Source: Prunus persica (lineage: Eukaryota; Streptophyta; Magnoliopsida; Rosales; Rosaceae). Taken from it: a stretch of 64,000 nucleotides of DNA. The position numbers were made by a program, and so were the translations under genes. Every line of letters starts with the position of its first letter. Position 1 is the first letter of the stretch. The notes under the pieces were generated by a model. The model did not search any database and was not told where the DNA came from. It saw only the letters and a program-made list of their open reading frames with translations. This document shows, in pieces, positions 30,912 through 40,741 of this stretch. The DNA lies in assembly GCF_000346465.2 (NCBI RefSeq), contig NC_034011.1:22642264-22706263 (forward strand), given 5' to 3'.

Positions 30912-32893
30912 TCCATATCCACCAAACCTACTCACTATTTTGGTGTTAAATGACAAAGAAGATACACCTAGCCTTGCTTTCTTATTCTAGGCCAATTATA
31001 GTATGTCAAGTAGAAAAGTTATCATGCATAGCATATCGTGATTAATCGAGAATATCCACGTTTGAAGTGGTAATGTGGGTGCTTGAGGAAGTAATGCACT
31101 AAAGAACCGAAAAAGACATCACTACACTTCATTTCTGGTTTGAAACTCATGACAGTGATCTATTAGTAAGAAATTACTTTTGACAAAATCCCTTCTTCTT
31201 TTCTTAAGTCAAGAAATCCCATTTTTATTGTTGTGGAAGAGTTTGCAGTTTTATGGTGTTATGGGGGCCTGAGGCCCAAGAATAAGAACAGCCGCTACCA
31301 AAGTAAATAGCCCTGACAAATCTTCTAACGAAGAAGTCCTGAGACAATAATACTATGACTTTTTTTTTTTCAGCCAAGTTTACAAAGCTTGTCAGCAACA
31401 ACATGAGATGAGACAACTTAACATGGCCAGCCCAAACAACATGGAAATATAGCTGGGGGCTGGCTTGAGGGGTTCAATCCCACTATCAAACTATTTAAAA
31501 TGTATAAATTTATTAGTTTTCTCGTATATGTTTATAGCGGGATTGAACCCCTCAAATAAGCTGCTCACTCTAAACTCCTCATTATAATCTTTTCGTGACT
31601 TGAGGCACCAAACATCATCTCAAATTTTATGTTCACTAATTTTTTGGGCAGATGCTAACGGGGTTCAGTGGTAAGAGCATTAGCTAGCATATCAGTAATT
31701 ACAAAATGGAATCACAATGACACCTTCCATTCCCTTGTCTAAACTTTGATAACAAAAATAAATTAAATTAAATTCTGGGAAAGTAACATGAAAATTTATG
31801 TGATTTCTCACATCATCATCAGCAGTATGGTTGATTTATATTTATGCTGCATGTTTGTTAATAAATATCCCAAGTTGATCATTCATATATACAAATTGTA
31901 AGAGACATTAAGGCCCCCAAAGACCTATCAAAGACTATGAATTAAACCTCCCATGCTCCTGCAGTAATGCACAAGTTAAGTTAGTAGTAGTGGAGCACAA
32001 TTTGCGTTCTCCTTATATTTATTTTTCTGCCAACTAGCTAAAAAAGCTTGACCAGAGATCAAGATAGAACCTAGCAACAAGCAGGGTTGAGATGAATGAG
32101 TCTTTATTATTGGACTTTTCCCTTCAAGTACTAAGGTTTGGTTTCAACATTTATCACAAAAAAACCGATGAAATGAACGGCTGAGATTGCTTCCATATGA
32201 ACCCAACCAGTGATGATTTTCTATCTGATGAACCGCCAGCCACAAGTTACATTGGTTGGAAAAATAATTGCCTACAAAAAAAAAAACAGCAATAAAGCAC
32301 AGATCTAGCAAAGAAAGTGATTTGTGTAGCCTTTTCAACACGGCAAAACAAAAGGAAAATCTAGCCAATGGGTCCAAGTTTCAAACTTTTTGTTCGTCTG
32401 TTGATGGGTAGATAGTAGAATTGGTCATGACTGAATTCTTGTTGACTGTTGAAGACGGAATATAAATTTGCTCAAACGTAAGTAAGGCGTGGCTCATTTC
32501 TATATTGCCATAATAATGAAACAATCGAAACGCAAATTGATTGACTCGGTCCATTGCGGCTGACAAAGCTACAAATTCAAATTGCATCAAACTCTATTCA
32601 TACATGGTTTTGTGGTCAAATCTTATTGTATGGTTGGTTGACCACATGACCTGAGTTTCTCCAAAGGTGACAAAATTTTACTTGCAGACAGAAGAGTTTA
32701 TCTTTGACTTTTTACCACAAATGGGCACGATGATGACTTTGCCGCACAGATGTCCAAGTCCAATCTCCACTAAATGACCAAAACCATGGGGTAGAATAGA
32801 AAATTCAAGTCCTCTCTCTCTCCTTTCTTTAAAGTATATGTTCTGGGTGAATACAGTATCTAGAACTTGTCTGCAAATTGGTTTTGTGCAGCC
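30912..32893. other. Duplicated spacer and RLK2 promoter
   Basis: Homologous to the left-block pieces 4556-4893, 6121-6906, 7999-8240, 9224-9245 and 14400-15057. It carries the empty sites for the four left-block insertions at 31304, 32123, 32302 and about 32335. No gene. Confidence 0.75.
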
Positions 32894-35425
32894 ATGGATG
32901 CCAAAACCAAACAAAGTTTGGTGCTTTTGCTTTTCTTATGCCTACATCTCAAAACCCATGTCTGCCTTGCAGCTGACACCATCGCTGCAAACCAATCTCT
33001 CTCTGGTGATCGAACTATTGTCTCTGTAGGAAAGGTTTTTGAGCTGGGTTTCTTCAAACCAGGTAATTCTTCAAACTACTACATAGGCATGTGGTACTCT
33101 AAACAACTAGTATCTTTGGAGACCATAGTTTGGGTGGCAAATAGGGAAACACCGGTTTCTGATAGATTTTCTTCAGTCTTGAGGATCTCAGATGGTAATC
33201 TAGTTCTCTTTAATGAGTCCAACACTCCAATTTGGTCCACAAATTTAACCTCCACCACCACCTCAGGTTCTGCACAAGCAGTTCTTTTAGATAGTGGAAA
33301 CCTTGTCTTAAGAGCTGATGGGTCTAATGCTAGTACATCAGAGCCTTTGTGGCAAAGCTTTGATCATCCAGCTCATACATGGCTACCAGGAGCTAGAATT
33401 GGATTCAACACTGTCACCAATCAAACCTTAATTCTCACTTCATGGAAGAGTTCAGAGGATCCTGCACCAGGTCTTTTCACTCTTGAGCTTGACCCCAATG
33501 GAAGTAATGCATATCTCATATTTTGGAATAGGTCTAAACAGTATTGGAGCAGTGGTGCATGGGATGCAAAGTCACGTATTTTCAGCTGGGTTCCTGAGAT
33601 GAGGCTTAACTATATCTACAATTTCAGCTATGTTACAAACAAAAACGAAAGTTATTTCACCTATTCTGTTTATAATCCCAAGACAATATCTCGATTCGTG
33701 ATGCATACCTCAGGGCAGATTCAGCAACTCACATGGTTGGAGATTTCCAGCCAGTGGAATTTGTTTTGGAACCAACCAAGAAAGCAATGTGAAGTTTATG
33801 ATTTATGCGGGGCATTCGGCAGTTGCAACGAGGTAAGCACGGTCTCCTGTAATTGTTTGACAGGTTTTGAGCCAAAGTTGCAGAGGGATTGGAATTTGCA
33901 GGCTTATTCTGGTGGGTGTAAAAGAAAAACCCCTCTGCATTGTGAGAATGCTACTAGTGCTGACGGGAAGCAAGACCAGTTTAAGAAAATGGCTACGATG
34001 TCATTGCCTGAAAATATGCAGTCTGTGAACGTTGAGACTATTGCTGGATGTGAATCAATCTGCTTAAATAATTGCTCTTGCACTGCTTATGCTTATAATA
34101 GCAGTGGATGTTCAATTTGGATCGGAGAACTCTTCAATCTGCAACAACTCTCATCAAGTGATAGTCAGGGAATAACTTTGTACCTCAGACTTGCAGCTTC
34201 CGAGTTTAAGAGTCCTAAAAGCAATAAGGGATTGATTGTTGGTGTTGTGGCAGGCTCAGCTGCTGGAATAGCAATTCTCTTAGGCCTTATTGTGGTTGTA
34301 ATCTTGAGACAAAGGAAGAGAGTGACTGGAACGGGAAAAGCAGTAGAGGGTTCATTGGTGGCCTTTGGGTACAGAGATCTGCAAGATGCAACAAAGAACT
34401 TCTCGGAAAAATTGGGGGGAGGAGGCTTTGGTTCTGTTTTCAAAGGGACCCTGCCTGATTCATCTGTCATAGCAGTAAAGAAGCTTGAAAGTGTCAGCCA
34501 AGGAGAGAAGCAATTCAGAACTGAGGTGAGCACAATAGGGACAATTCAACATGTCAATCTTGTCCGGCTTCGCGGGTTCTGCTCTGAAGGTACAAAAAGG
34601 ATGTTGGTCTATGATTACATGCCGAATGGATCACTGGATTCTCAGCTTTTCCATGATACGCGTCCAAATGTTTTGGATTGGAAAACAAGGTACCAAATTG
34701 CTCTAGGGACAGCAAGAGGGTTGGCTTATCTTCATGAGAAATGCAGAGATTGCATCATACATTGTGACATAAAGCCAGAAAACATTCTTTTAGACACTGA
34801 ACTTGGTCCAAAAGTGGCAGACTTTGGCCTTGCAAAGCTTGTTGGAAGAGAGTTCAGCAGGGTCCTGACAACCATGAGAGGCACAAGAGGCTATCTTGCA
34901 CCAGAGTGGATTTCAGGAGTGGCAATAACAGTGAAAGCTGATGTTTACAGCTATGGAATGATGCTGTTTGAATTCGTGTCGGGAAGACGAAACTCTGAGC
35001 AATCTGAAGATGGCAAAGTTAGATTCTTCCCAAGTTGGGCTGCTAACCAGATAAGCACTGCGGAAACTGATGTGCTGAGCCTATTAGACCTCAGGCTAGA
35101 TGGAAATGCTGATGTACAAGAGCTCACAAGGATTTGTAGAGTTGCTTGCTGGTGTGTTCAAGATGATGAGGCTCATAGGCCATCAATGGGCCAGGTGGTG
35201 CAAATCCTTGAGGGAGTTTCAGATGTCAACTTGCCACCAATACCAAGATCTCTCCAAGTCTTTGGAGACGGCCAGGAGCACATAATCTTCTTCACTGAGT
35301 CATCCTCAAGCCAGAGTTCACATCAAAGGAGCAATAACACTTCAACAGCTTCCTCTCAGACCAAGAGCACCACATCTCCAACCATCACCAAGAGATCTGA
35401 AGAAGAGCATCAAATAAACACTTGA
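32894..35425 (+). CDS. G-type lectin S-receptor-like serine/threonine kinase, copy 2
   Basis: Single-exon, 843 aa from the ATG at 32894 (GCCATGG), with the same layout as copy 1: signal peptide, bulb-type lectin, S-locus glycoprotein domain, EGF-like and PAN cysteines, membrane helix GLIVGVVAGSAAGIAILLGL, then a kinase with GGGGFGSVF, IIHCDIKPENILLD (non-RD), DFG and APE (LAPEW). It retains NQTLIL before TSWKSSEDPAPG and the usual LHEKC and NILLD, so it is closer to the ancestral form than copy 1. It has DLRLDG where copy 1 has DPRLDG. Both copies look functional. Expected on the plasma membrane; the ligand is unknown. Confidence 0.95.
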   Translation: MDAKTKQSLVLLLFLCLHLKTHVCLAADTIAANQSLSGDRTIVSVGKVFELGFFKPGNSSNYYIGMWYSKQLVSLETIVWVANRETPVSDRFSSVLRISDGNLVLFNESNTPIWSTNLTSTTTSGSAQAVLLDSGNLVLRADGSNASTSEPLWQSFDHPAHTWLPGARIGFNTVTNQTLILTSWKSSEDPAPGLFTLELDPNGSNAYLIFWNRSKQYWSSGAWDAKSRIFSWVPEMRLNYIYNFSYVTNKNESYFTYSVYNPKTISRFVMHTSGQIQQLTWLEISSQWNLFWNQPRKQCEVYDLCGAFGSCNEVSTVSCNCLTGFEPKLQRDWNLQAYSGGCKRKTPLHCENATSADGKQDQFKKMATMSLPENMQSVNVETIAGCESICLNNCSCTAYAYNSSGCSIWIGELFNLQQLSSSDSQGITLYLRLAASEFKSPKSNKGLIVGVVAGSAAGIAILLGLIVVVILRQRKRVTGTGKAVEGSLVAFGYRDLQDATKNFSEKLGGGGFGSVFKGTLPDSSVIAVKKLESVSQGEKQFRTEVSTIGTIQHVNLVRLRGFCSEGTKRMLVYDYMPNGSLDSQLFHDTRPNVLDWKTRYQIALGTARGLAYLHEKCRDCIIHCDIKPENILLDTELGPKVADFGLAKLVGREFSRVLTTMRGTRGYLAPEWISGVAITVKADVYSYGMMLFEFVSGRRNSEQSEDGKVRFFPSWAANQISTAETDVLSLLDLRLDGNADVQELTRICRVACWCVQDDEAHRPSMGQVVQILEGVSDVNLPPIPRSLQVFGDGQEHIIFFTESSSSQSSHQRSNNTSTASSQTKSTTSPTITKRSEEEHQINT

Positions 35426-35589
35426 TGTGCCTTTTCCATTTGTTCATTTGGTTTGAGCCTTCTAAGTAATTGTCATATGTATTATATATTTTTATATAGC
35501 TTCTTTTGATTTGGTATGATAATTGTATTATTGTTTATATATATTCCAAGAGACTTGCTTCAGAACAAAGTATTTGGAGATAAAAGTGC

Positions 35590-36180
35590 TTTTCTTTTTC
35601 TCTTTTTTTTTTCTTTTTTTTCTGATTAAAGGCCAAAGGTAAGAGTGAAGCCAACTAGGCCTCTTTTCCATCCAGTAACATATCTCATTACATGATAAAG
35701 TAAATTTGGCTAATTGGTGAGCCACAAAATTACATGTACGAGGTTGGTGTTGCAAGGATACGAATACGAAACGACGAAGTAACTCTTTCAGTTCCTCTAT
35801 CAACTCTCCTTCCATGCTCATGTTAAATTTAGATCGGTTTACAGCATTAATCACCTCCAAGCAATCACTTTCAATAATCATCCTTGTGAATCCTGCATCT
35901 ATTGCCATTTGACAACCTGCAATCATAGCCAAGGCTTCAAAAGCCTTAGGGGAAAGACAACCAATTACCGGTTTAGTCATGGCACCCATTAATTCACCAT
36001 TAGCATTTCGGACTACTGCTCCTAGCCCCATCTTTCTATCAGCCACACAACATGCCCCATCAACATTTAATTCCAGCAAGTCCCCCTCAGGAGGATTCCA
36101 ACAAGAAGTAGCAACATGGAGAGGTAACTTAGGCGATGGACATAGACCAACAAAATCCTTATAAAAGACTAGTGATGTGT
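35590..36180 (-). mobile_element. 5'-truncated LINE tail with RNase H-like domain
   Basis: The left block reads through this position without it (GGAGATAAAATTGCTGTTTC at about 17720). On the minus strand it runs from about 36180 to an A-rich tail at 35625-35590. Short flanking repeats ATAAAAGTGC / ATAATTGC look like a target duplication. The 229-codon frame 36217-35528 contains a non-LTR-type RNase H: LELNVDGACC, GLGAVVRNANGELMG, KAFEALAMIAGCQMA, IIESDCLEVINAV. The upstream endonuclease and RT are absent. Confidence 0.8.
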
Positions 36181-36935
36181 CATAATTGCTGTTTCTATTT
36201 AAAACCTTCATTTGCACAAATGAAAATTGGACCGAAACTATAATTGAGGGTTGCTCTTATTTGAAGGTTGCTCTTCTTGAAATAGATTAGAGAAAAATTA
36301 AGGAAGTTTGAGAAAAGAATTGCAAGATTGTGGTGCACCCCCATCATTTTTTATTTTACATAAAATGGATAGAGCAAAAACGACAGCGTAGCAAACATAC
36401 AAAGCCAAACTCATACACCATAAGAGCATTTCCACCAGTTGCCTCTTGCCATGGCAAGATTAGCCCTAGGGCAGGCACTATTCACGTGAATAGTGCCTGC
36501 CCTAGCCCCCTCCAGCAAAATGTGTTTCCAGCAGTTGGGGCTTGCCATGGCAAATACTATTCATTTTTTTTGTTTTTTTCACAACTTTGTTTACTTAAAC
36601 AATTAATTTGGATAATATTTTCGGATAAGATTTTTGGGTTCCTACGTGTCAATACTATTCATATCGGATAAGATTTTCGGTTTCAAATTTCAGATAAATT
36701 CAAAATGTCAAATTTCATATACATGTCGAAATTCAAATTTCAGATAAATTTGAATTTTGAAATTTCATTTGAATTTCAAATTTCAGATAAGATTTTCACC
36801 CTCTAAAATTGCGCCGCGTGTCATATCTATCTGTGTACATTTTTCTATAAAATCAGAGGTTCAGCTCATACCTCTCACACCAGTTCTTCTCTACATTTCC
36901 ATTTCTCAAATTTTAGATTTCATTCTCCATTCTCA

Positions 36936-38312
36936 ATGGCAGACATGGAAGAGGTTTTGGAGAGGCAAGAGCGAGAAACTAGAGAAAGAATGCGTAGACG
37001 AGCTGCAAGCAAAAGGGCGCAGAGAGAACTAGATGAGCAACTTGGCATAGCAGTTGCTTTGCTGGAGGAAGAAAAGCAGGCTCGCCGTGGTTCACGAGAA
37101 GGCCATCACCCAAATGTGGACAGACATAGACATTCCCGGGGTAAGAATCTTATGGAAGATTATTTTATCCCACAATCTCTGTACTCTGATGTTCATTTTC
37201 GAGGGAGATATAGAATGCAACCCCATTTGTTCAATAAAATCATGCATGATATTTGCAATTATGATGAATATTTTGTTCAAAAGAGAAATTGTGCTGGAAA
37301 TTTGGGACTTCTTCCAGAGCAGAAGTTCACAGCTGTGATACGAATGTTGGCGTATGGGTCATCTGCTGATCAGGTGGATGAGATTGCTCGGATGGGGAAG
37401 TCCACTATTTTGGAGAGCTTGGTGCGATTTTGTGATGCAGTGGAAACTCTGTACACCAGAGACTACCTCCGCAGACCTACGCCCAGGGACCTGCAAAGGC
37501 TTCTCCAAAAAGCTGAGTCTCGAGGATTCCCTGGCTTGATTGGTAGCATTGACTGCATGCACTGGCAGTGGAAAAATTGTCCAACTGCTTGGCAAGGGGA
37601 CTACGGAAATAGAAAAGGGCAGAAAAGTATCATCCTGGAAGCAGTTGCTGGTTTTGATACATGGGTTTGGCACGCCTTCTTCAGAGTTGCCGGATCTCAA
37701 AATGATTTGAATGTCCTAGGTCAATCCCCCGTGTTCAATGATGTTTTGAGAGGTGAAGCCCCAAATATCACATATGAAATTAACAATACCATCTACCAGA
37801 CCGGGTATTATCTAGCTGATGGCATATACCCGAGGTGGACAATATTTGTGAAAACAATTCCACATCCCCGATCCCATAAGGAAAAATTTTTTGCTCGCTA
37901 TCAAGAGGGGTACAGAAAAGATGTTGAGAGGTGCTTTGGTATCCTTCAAGCTCGGTGGGCTATTATCAGGGGCGCGGCACGTCTATTTGACGAGGAGGTG
38001 CTTAGGAGTATAATGATGACTTGTATCATCCTCTATAACATGATTGTGGAAGATGAATATGATTACGATGCTGATGACGTGTATGAACCAAATCCCATGG
38101 ACACGGCCCTAACACGAATTTATGAAAAACCAGTGGGGCCAAATGGAGAAGCAGTGCAGCATGAACCGTTGGTTAGAGACGGTAGTTTCATGCCCCGTAT
38201 GATTGATCGCTACATGGAGATGCAATCGTCATATATTCATGAACACCGTCAAGTTGACTTGATGGAGCATTTATGGGCGGTGAAAGGCAATGAAGGAAAT
38301 GAAGGTGAATAA
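36936..38312 (+). CDS. PIF/Harbinger transposase (HARBI1-like DDE nuclease)
   Basis: 458 aa, one uninterrupted frame. A charged N-terminal helix (residues 5-50) precedes the DDE_Tnp_4 nuclease. Catalytic acids are visible: Asp206 in GSIDCMHWQW, Asp295 in YYLADGIYPRW, Glu331 in KDVERCFGILQARW. These are the family's three conserved positions, and length is normal (about 400-500 aa). It cuts at element ends and targets TWA, matching the TAA duplication here. The family needs the Myb-like partner for nuclear import and DNA binding (family knowledge). No inactivating change is seen, so it may be recently active. Confidence 0.93.
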   Translation: MADMEEVLERQERETRERMRRRAASKRAQRELDEQLGIAVALLEEEKQARRGSREGHHPNVDRHRHSRGKNLMEDYFIPQSLYSDVHFRGRYRMQPHLFNKIMHDICNYDEYFVQKRNCAGNLGLLPEQKFTAVIRMLAYGSSADQVDEIARMGKSTILESLVRFCDAVETLYTRDYLRRPTPRDLQRLLQKAESRGFPGLIGSIDCMHWQWKNCPTAWQGDYGNRKGQKSIILEAVAGFDTWVWHAFFRVAGSQNDLNVLGQSPVFNDVLRGEAPNITYEINNTIYQTGYYLADGIYPRWTIFVKTIPHPRSHKEKFFARYQEGYRKDVERCFGILQARWAIIRGAARLFDEEVLRSIMMTCIILYNMIVEDEYDYDADDVYEPNPMDTALTRIYEKPVGPNGEAVQHEPLVRDGSFMPRMIDRYMEMQSSYIHEHRQVDLMEHLWAVKGNEGNEGE

Positions 38313-38344
38313 AGTGAAGTGAAGAAGTTGTTTTTATTTTATTA

Positions 38345-38476
38345 TGTTTTGGTTGTGGGTTGTTTATTTTTTATACTTTGGTTGTGGGTTGTTTATTTTT
38401 ATGCTTTGGTTGTGGGTTGTTTATGTTTTATGCTTTGGTTGTGGGTTGTTTATTTTTTATGCTTTGGTTGTGGTTT
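38345..38476 (+). repeat. 28-29-bp tandem repeats after transposase
   Basis: Five units with TTTGGTTGTGGGTTG spaced 28-29 bp apart, directly 3' of the transposase stop codon. Confidence 0.85.
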
Positions 38477-38575
38477 GTTTTTTATGTATGGAATGTTTTG
38501 AATAAAAAGGATTTTTGTTGAATACTTTGTTTAATGACTAAAAGAAAAGCAATACAACTAATAATAAAATAAAAT

Positions 38576-38702
38576 ACATGAATTAAACAAAACAAAAAAT
38601 ACAATGAAATGAAAGGTACATGAATTAAAGAAAACAAAAAATACAATGAAATCAATGGTACATGAATTAAAGAAAACAAAAAATACAATGAAATCAAAGG
38701 CA
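38576..38702 (+). repeat. 42-bp tandem repeats between the two transposon ORFs
   Basis: Three units starting ACATGAATTAAA at 38576, 38618 and 38660, exact 42-bp period with few substitutions. They lie at the 3' side of ORF1. Confidence 0.85.
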
Positions 38703-38736
38703 AGTAAACTAAGACATGAAAGGCAAACAAACTATT

Positions 38737-39839
38737 TTAATGGTTTCCATCATTTAACCAATCCGTGTTGCTAGGTCCATCGTCACGAAAAAGTCTTCGT
38801 CTCATAATATCCCTTCGTTCTAGCTTCCAATATTGTTTTGTTTCAGGGGACATATGGCTTGTATCCATGGCCATGGTTTCCCGATCTTTTTTTTCAATGT
38901 TTTGTTCGCGTACATACTCCCTTTCTTTGCGTACATACTCCCTTTCTTTTGCATATTCTACTTGAATAGCCATATCGTGCTCTTGTTGTTTCAAGTTCAT
39001 TTCAATTCTCATGGCTTGGTGCTTTGAAAGTTCCTCCAAAAATTGAGATGCATTCTTGCTACAATTACTCCCTCTCTTCGCCTTCGCCGCCTTCCTCCCA
39101 ATAGGCCTTGGCTCATTTTCAATGGGTGAGTCTAGATTCATCGGGGAATCCATAGGTGAATCCGATGCCGGCGTCTCACGAAGTGGAGTCTCGTTCAAGA
39201 CTACCGTCCGACCGGTTGGAATAATTTGGAATCTCTTACAAGTCTTCACCACCTCCCAACAATGGGTATGGTTGAAACTTTTTTTCCCTTGGCCAGTAGC
39301 ACCAAACCACATTTGTGCTTGTATAATCTATAAAAAAAATGAAATGGAAATGCAAGAGAATTTTTAAAATATTGGCAATGCAACATGTAAAAAAAAACTA
39401 ATGGAAATTAAAGAAATAATAAAAAAATGCAACATGTATTAAAAAAAAACTAGAGACATATTAACAAAATATATAAATTGCAAGAAACATTTAAATAAAA
39501 ATTAATATGACATAGAAATTAATAGAAGAAAAATGAAAAATAATTTACCTCACTGCTAAGATTTTCTCTGCTTCGATGGTTGTCAATCGCTTTTGCTAAG
39601 GCATTTCTCCATTTCCCCAACTCTTTATTAAGAACTTTCCACCTACTGGATAATGCCATTTCTGTACGTGTAGAACCAATTGCCCTTTCACAAAATGCTT
39701 GATGAATTTTTTTCCACATATGATAAAATTTAATCTCATTGCCCGTTACGGGACAATGACTAACTTGGACCCAAGCCTCACACAAGCTAACATCTTCCAT
39801 CATGCTCCATGCCCCTCCATTTTCATTAGAAGAACCCAT
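38737..39839 (-). CDS. PIF/Harbinger ORF1, Myb/SANT-like NAM-associated protein
   Basis: complement(join(38737..39327, 39549..39839)), 293 aa. Exon 1 ends at an AG|GTAAAT donor. Exon 2 begins after ATAG, both in phase 0, joining SSE to IIQAQMWFG. The N-terminal half is a trihelix/SANT-like fold (WSMMEDVSLCEAWVQVSHC, FYHMWKKIHQAF, SSRWKVLNKELGKWRNAL). The C-terminal half matches the NAM-associated C-terminal type: GSNCSKNASQFLEEL then a long charged helix. In PIF elements this protein binds DNA and brings the transposase. The small intron is removable in frame and no disruption is seen. Confidence 0.85.
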
Positions 39840-40209
39840 AATATGCTAGAAAAAAATTACAACTTCAAAGTGAAAAAATATTGAATAGAAAGTGAATAAA
39901 ATTTGAGGAGGAAGTGAACAATAGTAGAAGGAGAAGAAAATATATGAGGATTTGGTGTTAAAAGTGAAGAGTATTGGTTGGTATTTATACAAAAAAAATT
40001 CTGTAATTTTTGTGTATTTTTTAAAAAAAAATTCGATTTTTTTTCAATTTTTTTTGGCAGAAAAATTGGCTGCCGTTGGATTGAAGAAAAAATCCAATCG
40101 GAGCGACCAGAGCCGCCACGTGTCAAGGAGCGTGCGCACTGTAGCGCTGATTTGAAATTTTTTACGTTGGCGTGTGCATGCACGCCGCCAATGGTAAAAA
40201 AATTTCAAA

Positions 40210-40309
40210 NNNNNNNNNNNNNNNNNNNNNNNNNNNNNNNNNNNNNNNNNNNNNNNNNNNNNNNNNNNNNNNNNNNNNNNNNNNNNNNNNNNNNNNNNNN
40301 NNNNNNNNN
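40210..40309. other. Assembly gap (100 N)
   Basis: Exactly 100 unknown bases, the conventional filler for a gap of unknown length, inside the PIF/Harbinger right end. Confidence 0.99.
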
Positions 40310-40741
40310 GAGAAGACCAGCACTGCTGAACTTGCTCTAATAGATCCGGTGCTTAAAACCTTAATCAACCGTTAAACCCAAGAAAGAACCCAACTAATTT
40401 TTGCTTTTCAAATTCATTCTCATTACGCGCCTTCTGCTTTCTCTCTCAGGTACACTCTCTGCAACTATTGTGATTTTCTTTTTCATTACAAATATAATCG
40501 ACAGAAAATAGTTTTCCTTCAATCTTCTGTGGCTCTTGTTGTATTTCTCTCTTTACTTTATATGAATTTTACTGAAAAAGATTGGATTTTTCCTTGAAAA
40601 ATAGACCGCATAAAAATTGGGTATGTTAGGGTTTCTTTGGATGAGATTGAATTGCTATCTTCAAGTTTCTTGAGGATGGAATGAACCCTTCTATTTCTTT
40701 TGTGTGCCCTCTTGGTGTGTGATTAGATTCGTCTAAAGAAT

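Larger units (their letters stand above)
36424..40337 (+). mobile_element. PIF/Harbinger transposon, both ORFs intact, gap near one end
   Basis: TAA duplications at 36421-36423 and 40338-40340. The ends are GAGCATTTCCACCAGTTGCC and, reverse-complemented, GAGCAAGTTCAGCAGTGCTGG, imperfect inverted repeats. The left block lacks the element (about 18080). It holds a transposase (36936-38312, plus) and a Myb/SANT-type ORF1 (38737-39839, minus), tail to tail around AT-rich tandem repeats. Apparent size is 3.9 kb, but the 100 N near the right end make the true size unknown. Confidence 0.88.
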
